Source: Streptomyces sp. NRRL S-31 (GTDB lineage: Bacteria > Actinomycetota > Actinomycetes > Streptomycetales > Streptomycetaceae). Taken from it: a stretch of DNA of 34,826 nt. The stretch is from the NCBI RefSeq assembly GCF_000718775.1, contig NZ_JOCB01000091.1, positions 1 to 34,826 of the forward strand. The letters are read 5' to 3'. Position numbers and translations under genes: made by a program. This document shows positions 7,881-14,698 of the stretch, piece by piece. Within the stretch, counting starts at the first letter, position 1; each line of letters opens with the position of its first letter. Under the pieces are notes generated by a model. It did not search any database. It was not told where the DNA came from and was given only the letters and a program-made list of their open reading frames with translations.

Positions 7881-8054
7881 ATGTCCACCACTGTTGAAAC
7901 CGCCTCCGAGCGATCGGCCGCGGAGGTCAACGAGGAGATCCGGGCCCTGTGGCGCCGGTCGGGCGGGACACTGACCACCGAGCAGCGCGCGGAGTACCAG
8001 CGCCTCGTGATGGAGTGGGCCGCCGCGGCCCCGCGGTCGCACCGGGCGGCCTGA
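7881..8054 (+). CDS. Small conserved-type charged protein, 57 aa
   Basis: Reads MSTTVETASERSAAEVNEEI and continues as a single amphipathic, probably helical segment with LWRRSGGTLTTEQRAEYQRL. Small proteins of this kind are common in Streptomyces; no function is known to me. An ATG 12 bp upstream (7869) is in frame, but neither start has a strong ribosome site; TATGCT (7868-7873) lies 7 nt before the chosen ATG and could be the -10 of a leaderless mRNA. The upstream ~130 bp are AT-richer than the surroundings and contain TTGACA at 7784-7789. A hairpin terminator follows the stop. Confidence 0.65.
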   Translation: MSTTVETASERSAAEVNEEIRALWRRSGGTLTTEQRAEYQRLVMEWAAAAPRSHRAA

Positions 8055-8085
8055 GCGACCCCGCGCGCACCGCGCCGTACCACCG

Positions 8086-8113
8086 AGGGCACCCGTGAGC
8101 GCACGGGTGCCCT
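8086..8113. terminator. Bidirectional hairpin terminator
   Basis: A perfect 11-bp stem (8086-8096 with 8103-8113) and 6-nt loop between two convergent genes, serving the 57-aa gene and probably the protease gene. Confidence 0.75.
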
Positions 8114-8140
8114 TCTCGTCGGACCCCGGGCGTCTCCCCC

Positions 8141-9520
8141 TCAGCCCCAGGTCGCCGAGTAGTGCCGCCGGTACGCCGTGCGGTCCCGCTCGGCCCGGAT
8201 GTACCGGGTCGCGACCAGCGCGAGCAGACTGCCCGCGACGACCAGCAGGCCGGGCCCCACCGTGCGGGTGTCCGTCAGCCGCGCGAGCAAAGTGCCACCC
8301 CGCGCCCCCGTGACCGGTGCCGAGGAGCCCGGGGAGGCCGCGCCGGGCGCACTCGCGCCGGAGGCCCCGGCCGACGGCGCGGGGGAGGAGGAACCGCCCC
8401 CGGGGTCGCCCGCGTTCCGCGCCGGGGCGGCCAGTCGCACACCGAGCGCCGACAGCGCCCTGGTCACCGGCTCGAAGAACGTCGTGCCGCCGGTCGCGCA
8501 GTCGCCACTGCCGCCCGAGGTCACACCGAGCGCTACGCCCTCGGAGAACAGGGGACCGCCGCTGTCGCCCGGCTCCGCGCACACCGTGGTCTCGACGAGC
8601 CCGGTGACCGTCCCCTCCGGGTAGTTGACGGTCGCGTCCAGCGCGGTGACCCGGCCTTCGTGCAGCCCGCTGGTGCTGCCGCTGCGGAACACCCGCTGCC
8701 CGACCGCCGGATCGGCGGCCCCGTTGATCCGCACCCCCTTGCCGCCGCCCACCGCCACGATGTCGGCGCCCGCCCCCGCCGTGCCGCCGGCGTACCGCAC
8801 GAGCGAGAAGTCGTCGCCGGGGAAGGCGCTGTCGACCGTGGTGCCGAGCCGCCGCCCGCCCTGCCCATCCGCGAACCAGACCGACCCGGCGGGCCCGCAG
8901 TGGCCGGCCGTGAGGATGAAGTCGGAGCGCCCGTCGGTGACGTTGAACCCCGCCGAGCAGCGCCCGCCGGCCGACCCGATCGACAGGGCGCCGTTCAGCC
9001 GGGTGGTGAACGTGCCCCTCATCCGCTCCATGCGCACGACACCGCCGCTCCGCTCGGCGACCCCGGTCAGCCGGGACCAGTCACCGGCGGACAGCGTGCG
9101 GTCCGCCCGCACCACGACCCGGTTGGCCCGGTAGTCCACCGCCCACGCCGTGCCGGGCACCCGCGGCGCCGCACGCAGCGCCGCCGTCGCCGACCGCAGC
9201 TCGTTCATGCTGTGCGCGACGGGCCTCGCCTCGGCACCGGCCCGCCGCACCTCCCGCGCCGCCGCGCCGTCGGTGACCGCCACCACCGCACGCCCGTCCG
9301 CGCCGATCCAGTCGCCCGCCGTACGGGCGGTGCCGAGCCGCGCCACCAGCGCGGCGCCGGTGCTCCCGGTGCCACCGGCGGAACCGGGCGCCGCGGCGGA
9401 GACCGGCGGGGTACCGCTCGCCATGGCCGCCTGGGTGACCATGGCGCCTCCCAGGAGGAGTCCGCCGATCGCCGCCAGCCGTGTCACTCGCCGGACGACC
9501 CGTCGTCGTGCGTGCCGCAT
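8141..9520 (-). CDS. Streptogrisin-like S1 serine protease with C-terminal membrane anchor, 459 aa
   Basis: Order of parts: signal sequence with a basic start and hydrophobic core (about 1-35); alpha-lytic-type pro-region (about 55-175); chymotrypsin-fold protease (about 178-362); Ser/Pro/Gly/Ala linker (about 370-405); transmembrane helix (about 421-439) and a basic cytoplasmic tail. The catalytic triad is His207 (TAGHC), Asp237 (DDFSLVRY) and Ser320 (GDSGGP). Cys188/208 and Cys314/341 match the two streptogrisin disulfides. The anchor is the unusual part, since classical streptogrisins are released; here the mature protease would stay on the cell surface with its tail inside. The ATG at 9520 has GGGAG six bases upstream. 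Confidence 0.9.
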   Translation of the reverse strand: MRHARRRVVRRVTRLAAIGGLLLGGAMVTQAAMASGTPPVSAAAPGSAGGTGSTGAALVARLGTARTAGDWIGADGRAVVAVTDGAAAREVRRAGAEARPVAHSMNELRSATAALRAAPRVPGTAWAVDYRANRVVVRADRTLSAGDWSRLTGVAERSGGVVRMERMRGTFTTRLNGALSIGSAGGRCSAGFNVTDGRSDFILTAGHCGPAGSVWFADGQGGRRLGTTVDSAFPGDDFSLVRYAGGTAGAGADIVAVGGGKGVRINGAADPAVGQRVFRSGSTSGLHEGRVTALDATVNYPEGTVTGLVETTVCAEPGDSGGPLFSEGVALGVTSGGSGDCATGGTTFFEPVTRALSALGVRLAAPARNAGDPGGGSSSPAPSAGASGASAPGAASPGSSAPVTGARGGTLLARLTDTRTVGPGLLVVAGSLLALVATRYIRAERDRTAYRRHYSATWG

Positions 9521-9644
9521 GCCTGGCTCCCGAAGCCGAACCCGAACGCGCGACACCCCGATCGGCACCGCGGGGCACCGGATCACCGGGGGGCCCGTCC
9601 CTCCATACGGCGCCCGGGACGGCGGTGTTCAGCCGCGGCCCGGC

Positions 9645-10475
9645 TCAGCCCTTGCGGGCCACCCCGCCGAACATGGCGACCTCCTCCGGCTCGGCCCCGT
9701 GGTCGTGTTCCGGCCGCCAGCGCGAGCAGGACACCACACCCGGTTCCAGCAGCTCCAGACCGTCGAAGAACCGGACCACGTCCGCGGGCGTGCGCTGCGT
9801 CAGCCTCGGCGTGCCGTGCTCGTTCCAGAACTTCACCGCCTCGTCCACGTCCGGCATCGTCGGGCTGGTGACGGTGTGCGACAGCACCAGGTGGCTGCCG
9901 GACGGCAGCCGGTCCGTCAACTGCCGCACCAGGCCGTACGGGTCCTCGTCGTCGCCGACGAAGATGACCACGCCGAGCAGTATCAGGGCCACCGGCTCGC
10001 TGAAGTCCAGTGTCCGCGCGGCGTGTTCCAGGATGGCGTCGACGTTGCGCAGATCCTCGTCCAGGTAGTCGGTACGGCCCTCGGGCGTGCTGGTCAGCAG
10101 GGCGCGCGCGTGTGCCAGGACGAGCGGGTCGTTGTCGACGTACACGATCCGGGACTCCGGCGCGATCCGCTGCGCCACCTCGTGCGTGTTGTCGGCCGTG
10201 GGCAGACCGGTGCCGATGTCCAGGAACTGCCGGATGCCCGCCTCCTCGACCAGGTGGCGCACCGCGCGGCCGAGGAAGAGCCGGTCGGCGCGGGCGTACT
10301 CCCCGATGCCCGGGTGCAGTTGGCGGATCCGGTCGCCGGCCGCGCGGTCGACCTCGTAGTTGTCCTTGCCGCCGAGCCAGTAGTTCCAGATCCGGGCGGT
10401 GTGCGGCCGGCCGGTGTCGATGCGGGCGCGCAGCGACACGGCCACGTCGTTGGTGGCTGCCGGGTTGTCGGTCAC
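9645..10475 (-). CDS. DUF574 SAM-dependent methyltransferase, 276 aa
   Basis: Matches the Methyltransf_19/DUF574 family, greatly expanded in Streptomyces. Hallmarks are the N-terminal ARIWNYWLGGKDNYEVDR (about 28-44) and the SAM-binding loop DIGTGLPTADNTH at 86-98, then VYVDNDPLVLAHAR, where the Asp likely binds the SAM ribose. Substrates for the family are not established. The GTG at 10475 is preceded by AGGAGCTG and fits the usual N-terminus; an in-frame extension to about 10565 is low complexity and runs through a tandem repeat, so it is rejected. Downstream on the same strand is the protease gene after 124 bp. Confidence 0.85.
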   Translation of the reverse strand: MTDNPAATNDVAVSLRARIDTGRPHTARIWNYWLGGKDNYEVDRAAGDRIRQLHPGIGEYARADRLFLGRAVRHLVEEAGIRQFLDIGTGLPTADNTHEVAQRIAPESRIVYVDNDPLVLAHARALLTSTPEGRTDYLDEDLRNVDAILEHAARTLDFSEPVALILLGVVIFVGDDEDPYGLVRQLTDRLPSGSHLVLSHTVTSPTMPDVDEAVKFWNEHGTPRLTQRTPADVVRFFDGLELLEPGVVSCSRWRPEHDHGAEPEEVAMFGGVARKG

Positions 10476-10490
10476 GGGGGTCAGCTCCTG

Positions 10491-10528
10491 GTGCCTGTGG
10501 GTGCCTGTGGGTGCCTGGGGGGTGCCTG
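10491..10528. repeat. Four ~10-bp tandem units in the DUF574 leader
   Basis: GTGCCTGTGG (10491-10500), the same again (10501-10510), GTGCCTGGGG (10511-10520) and GTGCCTG at 10522-10528. The 10-bp period equals about one helical turn, and the array sits 15 bp ahead of the start codon of the leftward gene, so it is in its leader or promoter. A TAGATT box on the minus strand (10578-10583) lies further upstream. Confidence 0.65.
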
Positions 10529-10670
10529 ACGGGATGTCCGGCGGGGTGTCCGACGGGAAGGACACCGTGCACGACGCAATCTAGACGCCCGAGTTGATCC
10601 GTGCGGCCCACCTGGCGATTTCCGGTTCCACCCCCCGGTGCCGCCCCTCCCCGGCCCGCCGGCCGCCTCC

Positions 10671-10676
10671 TAGACT
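10671..10676 (+). promoter_or_regulatory. Candidate -10 box of a leaderless gene
   Basis: TAGACT (TAnnnT) ends 7 nt before the ATG at 10684. No ribosome-binding site is present between them and no good -35 is seen. Confidence 0.4.
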
Positions 10677-10683
10677 TGCGGAC

Positions 10684-11070
10684 ATGGACGACACGCGGCT
10701 CGACCGGCTCGGCTCCGGCAAGTACCTGCTGGTGACCAGCTACCGCAAGAACGGCACCCCGGTCGCCACCCCGGTGTGGGTGGTCCGCGACGGCGCCGCC
10801 CTCGGCGTGTGGACCGTCGCCGACAGCTGGAAGGTCAAGCGGATCCGGCGCCGCCCCGACGTCCTCGTCGGCCCCTGTGACGTGCGCGGCAACCCCACCG
10901 GCGACCAGCGGCCCGGCACCGCCGAGATCGTCGACCGGGCCACCACCGCCCGCTACCGCCGGCTGATCGCCCGCAAGTACGGCCTGCTCGGCCGCCTCAC
11001 CCTGCTGGGCAGCCGGCTCCGGCGCGGCCCGGACGGCACGGTCGGCATCCGGGTGACCCTCGGGGAGTGA
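10684..11070 (+). CDS. PPOX-class F420-dependent oxidoreductase, Rv2061 type, 128 aa
   Basis: A split-barrel flavin/deazaflavin-binding protein starting MDDTRLDRLGSGKYLLVTSYRKNGTPV-type sequence, with TPVWVV and a WTVADSWKVKRIRRRPDV segment characteristic of the small Rv2061-like group. Members use F420 (or FMN) for reductions of unknown physiological substrates; Streptomyces makes F420. Normal length. The ATG at 10684 follows a -10-like TAGACT by 7 nt, so the mRNA is probably leaderless. Its 5' neighbour, the methyltransferase, is divergent, and their promoters share about 200 bp. Confidence 0.82.
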   Translation: MDDTRLDRLGSGKYLLVTSYRKNGTPVATPVWVVRDGAALGVWTVADSWKVKRIRRRPDVLVGPCDVRGNPTGDQRPGTAEIVDRATTARYRRLIARKYGLLGRLTLLGSRLRRGPDGTVGIRVTLGE

Positions 11071-11091
11071 GGGCCACCCGGACGCGGTGGC

Positions 11092-11343
11092 TCACGGCGC
11101 GTCCGGCACCGACCCCGGGCCGGGGTGCCGGCGCGGGTCCGGCGCAGCGCGACGGCGTGCCGGCCGGACTCGCGGTCGGTCTCCCAGCGCGCGAAGTGCG
11201 GCGAGGAGCCCATGGCGTTCCGGCCCAGGCAGGTCCTGGCCGGGTCGGGGTCCACGGCGGCGCGGAGCGTGCCGCCGGTCACCGACACCCCGCCGTCCGG
11301 CAGGAAGCCGCCGCGGCGGCGGCCACCCGTATGGGCCGGGCAC
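11092..11343 (-). pseudogene. Decayed or frameshifted gene of unknown family
   Basis: On the minus strand, roughly 11340 to 11140 shows near-saturated G/C third positions in one frame, encoding a segment with VDPDPARTCLGRNAMG and SSPHFARWETDRESG, which reads like genuine protein. That frame does not end sensibly: it runs on into the 3' end of the PPOX gene. A neighbouring frame, entered with one shift near 11120, stops at TGA 11092-11094 after GSVPDAP. A start is also unclear; an ATG at 11343 lies in the neighbouring frame. I do not recognise the family. It may be a remnant or a small frameshifted gene. Positions 11344-11571 hold nothing else I can support. Confidence 0.35.
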
Positions 11344-11571
11344 GGACCACTGTTCCGCCTCGGACTCCGCCTCGGACGACCGGGCGTCCCGGGCGTCCCT
11401 CGCTCCCGAAGGACGGGGAGCGCGGGCTGTGGGTTGCCCGTGCGGAGGAAGTGGTGGATCACCGCGCGGACACCGCCCGGCCGGGTGGCCGGACCAACGG
11501 CGGCCGGCGGACGCCCCGTTCGGCGGCGTGGTGCCCGTAGGCGCGACCGGTCCGGTGTCCGGGGGCGGTGG

Positions 11572-11985
11572 TCAGCTCCAGGCCCGGTACGGCTCCTCCA
11601 GGAGCTGGAAGACCGGTTCCCCGCGCACCGGGTCCTTGGCGGTGGACAGCTGCACCCGGTCGCCGCTGTGGATCCCGATCGGCGGGCCCATGACCCGGCC
11701 GCGGACGACGAACCCCTCGGCCAGCTCTATCAGCGACACATTGCGCGCCGCGGGTGTGTTGCGGTGCACCACGGTGGAGTGCCGGACCGTGCCGACGCCC
11801 TCGCTGCGTTCCGTGCGCAGCTCGCTGCCCTGGCACACCGGACAGAGCAGCCGGTGGTACATCGCGGTGCCGCACCAGGTGCAGCGCTGGAAGTGGATGG
11901 CGTCCTGGGAGTCCGCGGCGGGTTCGAGCACACCCGTCACGGAACCGGCCGCCGGCCGCGAGGTGCTTGCTGAGTGGTGGTACAC
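11572..11985 (-). CDS. Zinc-ribbon / OB-fold (DUF35-type) protein, 137 aa
   Basis: An N-terminal rubredoxin-like zinc ribbon (Cys35-x2-Cys38 and Cys48-x2-Cys51) precedes an OB-fold beta domain (about 60-130: VGTVRHSTVVHR..VSLIELAEGFVVRGRV). DUF35 proteins usually sit beside thiolase- or HMG-CoA-synthase-like enzymes, or acyl-CoA dehydratases, and pass acyl-CoA substrates between partners; no such enzyme is adjacent here. The GTG at 11985 has AGGGAG upstream; codons further upstream have poor GC3 and are not coding. A well-formed promoter with a palindrome in its spacer lies at 12080-12108, and the same palindrome occurs at the promoter of the adjacent TetR gene, so TetR control is likely. Confidence 0.82.
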   Translation of the reverse strand: MYHHSASTSRPAAGSVTGVLEPAADSQDAIHFQRCTWCGTAMYHRLLCPVCQGSELRTERSEGVGTVRHSTVVHRNTPAARNVSLIELAEGFVVRGRVMGPPIGIHSGDRVQLSTAKDPVRGEPVFQLLEEPYRAWS

Positions 11986-12079
11986 GCTGGTCAACTCCCT
12001 GCGCTGGGCCGGAATCCGGCGTGCGCGGGGCGGGCCGCGCACACGTGTGCCCGGTCGCGGTGCCACCGTGCACGCCGAC

Positions 12080-12108
12080 AGGGTATGGCACTCAGTGTCA
12101 CGCGTAAA
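12080..12108 (-). promoter_or_regulatory. Promoter with embedded TetR-type operator
   Basis: Read on the minus strand: TTTACG (12103-12108), 17-nt spacer, TACCCT (12080-12085). The palindrome TGGCACTCAGTGTCA fills 12086-12100, that is, nearly the whole spacer. Its core CACT-C-AGTG is repeated exactly at the TetR gene's own promoter. Confidence 0.65.
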
Positions 12109-12119
12109 GGCACTGCGTA

Positions 12120-12147
12120 CCCCTAACTTCGCGCCACCGCATAGGGG
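12120..12147 (-). terminator. Weak hairpin after the TetR gene
   Basis: CCCCTA (12120-12125) pairs with TAGGGG (12142-12147) across a 16-nt loop, 7 bp beyond the TetR stop. It may separate TetR transcription from the DUF35 promoter. Confidence 0.3.
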
Positions 12148-12153
12148 GGTCGG

Positions 12154-12894
12154 TCAGGGGCGGTCGAGCACCGTCTCCAGTTCCCGCACCATCCGCCACA
12201 GCGGGGCGTCCCGCCGGCAGACCAGCACCACCACGTCGTCGGCCCGCTCCCCGCCGGTGCCGGGCGGGCCGGTCCAGACGGGCGCCGCGGGGGCGTCCGC
12301 CGGCCGCGCGTACGTCCGTTGCACGTATCCCAGCGCGTGGTCCACGGCCGCGCCCGCGTCGCCCTCGCCGTCCGACCGCAGCCAGGAGCGCAGCGCGTTG
12401 TTGTGCGCGGCTACCACGGCCGCCGCGATCACGTCGGCGCGCAGCGTCCCGTCGGGCCGTCCCGCGAACCGTCCGCGCAGGTACTCGGCCAGCGCCCGCT
12501 CGTAACGCCACACCACCGACAGCTCGTAGGCGCGCAGCCCCGGCACCCGGCGGGTCAGGCGGTAACGCTGCACGGAGAAGGCCGGGTTCTCGGTGTACAT
12601 CCGCAGCACCAGCCGGGCCGCGTCGCACACCCGCCGCACCGGCTCGTGCTCCGGGCCGCCCGCCGCGAGGAAGGCGGTCATGTCGGCCAGGCAGCCCTCG
12701 TGGTCGGGGAAGACCACGTCCTCCTTGGAGGGGAAGTACCGGAAGAACGAGCGCCGGCCGACCCCGGCCAGGGCCACGATGTCGTCCACGGTGGTCTGCT
12801 CGTACCCGCGTTCCAGGAAGAGCCGGAAGGCCGCCGTCACCAGGGCGTCCCTGATCGGCGGTCTCGTGGCCGGCACCACGCTGCTGGAGCTCAT
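12154..12894 (-). CDS. TetR-family transcriptional regulator, 246 aa
   Basis: N-terminal TetR helix-turn-helix (about 15-62) with RDALVTAAFRLFLERGYEQT and VGRRSFFRYFPSKEDVVF, the standard recognition helix and following Phe-rich turn. The C-terminal ligand domain (about 75-210) is divergent and somewhat long, ending in a ~35-residue extension. The start at 12894 has no Shine-Dalgarno; TACGTT on the minus strand ends 7 nt before it, suggesting a leaderless mRNA. The -35 of that promoter overlaps a CACTCAGTG palindrome, the arrangement expected for autorepression. The same palindrome lies in the promoter of the DUF35 gene downstream, the likely target. The ligand cannot be inferred. Confidence 0.88.
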   Translation of the reverse strand: MSSSSVVPATRPPIRDALVTAAFRLFLERGYEQTTVDDIVALAGVGRRSFFRYFPSKEDVVFPDHEGCLADMTAFLAAGGPEHEPVRRVCDAARLVLRMYTENPAFSVQRYRLTRRVPGLRAYELSVVWRYERALAEYLRGRFAGRPDGTLRADVIAAAVVAAHNNALRSWLRSDGEGDAGAAVDHALGYVQRTYARPADAPAAPVWTGPPGTGGERADDVVVLVCRRDAPLWRMVRELETVLDRP

Positions 12895-12901
12895 GGACGG
12901 G

Positions 12902-12940
12902 AACGTAGCACCCGGACCGGTTTGCTGACACTCAGTGCAG
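12902..12940 (-). promoter_or_regulatory. TetR promoter and operator
   Basis: Minus strand: -35-like GTGTCA (12926-12931), 18-nt spacer, -10 TACGTT (12902-12907), then 7 nt to the ATG. Positions 12926-12940 read TGACACTCAGTGCAG on the plus strand, carrying the perfect 9-bp core CACTCAGTG found at 12089-12097. A third, partial copy (ACTGAGTGC on the plus strand) is at 12962-12970, toward the divergent ATP-grasp gene. Confidence 0.65.
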
Positions 12941-13071
12941 TGTGAGTCCCCTTCCGGGGGAACTGAGTGCTGCTGAGGCTCCCGCGTGCGATAGGTTTCG
13001 GCCATCCGTCCCGATCATTCGACGGCACGGTCCCGGCGCGGATCGTGTGCGCACCCACCCGGAGGAGCCCG

Positions 13072-13914
13072 ATGTCCGCCGCCCGCCCCCGTCTGCTCTA
13101 CGTCACCGACCTGGCGTACCAGGCCGGCGGGCGCCGCTACTGCGACGAGGACATCCGCCTGACCTCCCGGCTGCGCTCCCACTTCGACCTGGCCCTGTGC
13201 CACCCGCGCGACGCGGCGGCCCTGATGGACGGCTTCGACGCCGTCGTCGTCCGCAACAGCGGGCCCGTCCTCGGCTACCGGCGGGAGTACGACGCCTTCC
13301 GCGCCCGCGCGCTCGCCACCAAGGCCCGCGTGTACAACCCGCTCACCGGCAAGGCCGACATGGCCGGCAAGCAGTACCTGCTCGACCTCACCGCCGCCGG
13401 CTTCCCCGTGATACCGACCGTCGACCGCGCCGAGGACCTCCACCTGCTGCCGTCCGCCGCGCGCTACGTGGTCAAGCCGAAGCTCGGCGCGGACTCCCTC
13501 GGCCTGCGCGTCGTCCCCGCCGGCCGGCTCGACGGGCTCACCACCGGCGACCTCCTCATCCAGCCCCGCGTCGACTTCGCCTACGAGGTGTCCTTCTACT
13601 TCGTCGACGACGACTTCCAGTACGCCCTGTACGCCCCCGACCCCCGTCACCGCTGGGAACTGCGGCCCTACGCGGCCACCGCCGCCGACCTGGAGTTCGC
13701 CCGTCGGTTCGTCGACTGGAACGGCCTCGGCCACGGCATCCAGCGCGTCGACGCCTGCCGCGCCCCCGACGGCGGTCTGCTGCTGGTCGAGCTGGAGGAC
13801 CTCAACCCCTACCTCTCCCTGGACGCGCTGCCGGAGGAGGCCCGGGACGCCTTCGTCGCCGCGTTCACCGCGTCCCTGAGCCGGTTCGCGCGCCGGACAC
13901 CCGGCCCAGCCTGA
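13072..13914 (+). CDS. ATP-grasp-like protein, 280 aa
   Basis: Fold and motifs resemble the RimK/glutathione-synthetase branch of ATP-grasp ligases: an N-terminal sugar-nucleotide-like half with VVVRNSGPV (58-66), Lys100 in MAGKQYLL, the ATP-binding YVVKPKLGADSLG (132-144), and a metal-binding end LVELEDLNPYLSL with Glu240, Glu242 and Asn245. Such enzymes join a carboxylate to an amine or thiol using ATP. No partner precursor peptide or methyltransferase is adjacent, so the substrate is unknown. The ATG at 13072 follows GGAGGAG (13061-13067); an upstream in-frame ATG at 12967 lies before the likely transcription start. A TAGGTT box at 12992-12997 may be its -10. Confidence 0.78.
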   Translation: MSAARPRLLYVTDLAYQAGGRRYCDEDIRLTSRLRSHFDLALCHPRDAAALMDGFDAVVVRNSGPVLGYRREYDAFRARALATKARVYNPLTGKADMAGKQYLLDLTAAGFPVIPTVDRAEDLHLLPSAARYVVKPKLGADSLGLRVVPAGRLDGLTTGDLLIQPRVDFAYEVSFYFVDDDFQYALYAPDPRHRWELRPYAATAADLEFARRFVDWNGLGHGIQRVDACRAPDGGLLLVELEDLNPYLSLDALPEEARDAFVAAFTASLSRFARRTPGPA

Positions 13915-14074
13915 CCGTCACCCCCTGCTGCGCGTTCGTCACCAGCGGAGCGTGTCGGTTGCCCGGCCGGGACGATTCACGACGGGCGGACAGGGCACAC
14001 CGGAACTGGACGACACACGCGCACCGCACCGGCAGGCACCGGCCGGGGGCGGGCGGCGGACGGGAGGGGACCGA

Positions 14075-14656
14075 GTGACGGACGAGGACGGCCCGTGGAA
14101 CGCGGACGGCAGGGCGGACGGCGACCGGCGGGCCGGCACGGCGGTCGCGGTGGACGGGGCGAACGCGGTGGACGAAGTGGACGCGGACGGCTTCTTCGAC
14201 CGGCTGGACCCGGACATGTGCGTGGTCACCGCCGTGGCGGGCGGCGAGCGGGCCGGCTGCCTGGTCGGCTTCGCCTCGCAGTGCTCCATGCGGCCGCCCC
14301 GGTTCGTGGTCTGGCTGTCCAAGGCCAACCGCACCTACCGGGTCGCCCGGGCCGCGCGGTACCTCGCCGTCCACCTGGTCACCCCGGACCGGCGGGACCT
14401 CGCGAAACTCTTCGGTGGCGAGACCGGCGACGATGCCGACAAGTTCGCGCGGACCGGCTGGCGGGAGGGGCCCGCCGGCACCGCCCTGCTGGACGGCGCG
14501 GCGGCCTGGTTCGTCGGCGCCGTCCTGCACCGCGTCGACGGCGGCGACCACGTCGGTCATGTGCTCGCCCCGGTCGGGTGGGGCGAGGGGCGGCCCGGCC
14601 GGCTGCTGCGCCTCTCCGACGCCGTCGACATCGAGGCGGGCCACCCCGTGGACTGA
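14075..14656 (+). CDS. Flavin reductase-like (FMN-binding split-barrel) protein, 193 aa
   Basis: After an acidic Asp/Gly/Ala-rich N-terminal ~35 residues, the sequence follows the flavin reductase pattern: MCVVTAVAGGERAGCLVGFASQCSMRPPRFVVWLSKANRTYRVA, where the loop binds FMN phosphate and the VVWLSKANRTY segment lines the flavin. It then has HLV and LAKLFGGETGDDADKF, also typical. These proteins supply reduced FMN to monooxygenases or act on their own substrates; no partner oxygenase is in the window. The GTG at 14075 is preceded by GGGAGGGG. It converges on the phosphatase gene with only 42 bp between the stops and no clear hairpin. Confidence 0.8.
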   Translation: MTDEDGPWNADGRADGDRRAGTAVAVDGANAVDEVDADGFFDRLDPDMCVVTAVAGGERAGCLVGFASQCSMRPPRFVVWLSKANRTYRVARAARYLAVHLVTPDRRDLAKLFGGETGDDADKFARTGWREGPAGTALLDGAAAWFVGAVLHRVDGGDHVGHVLAPVGWGEGRPGRLLRLSDAVDIEAGHPVD

Positions 14657-14698
14657 GCCCGACCCCCGCACGCGCACCCCGGAGGGCCGGCCCTGGCC

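Noticed and set aside
10476..10565. 30-residue N-terminal extension of the DUF574 methyltransferase from an upstream GTG
   Set aside because: It translates the 10-bp repeat array into a Pro/Thr/His-rich run and skips the AGGAG site that fits the GTG at 10475.
12967..13071. 35-residue N-terminal extension of the ATP-grasp-like protein
   Set aside because: It lacks a ribosome site, while GGAGGAG precedes the ATG at 13072 and the fold begins just after it.
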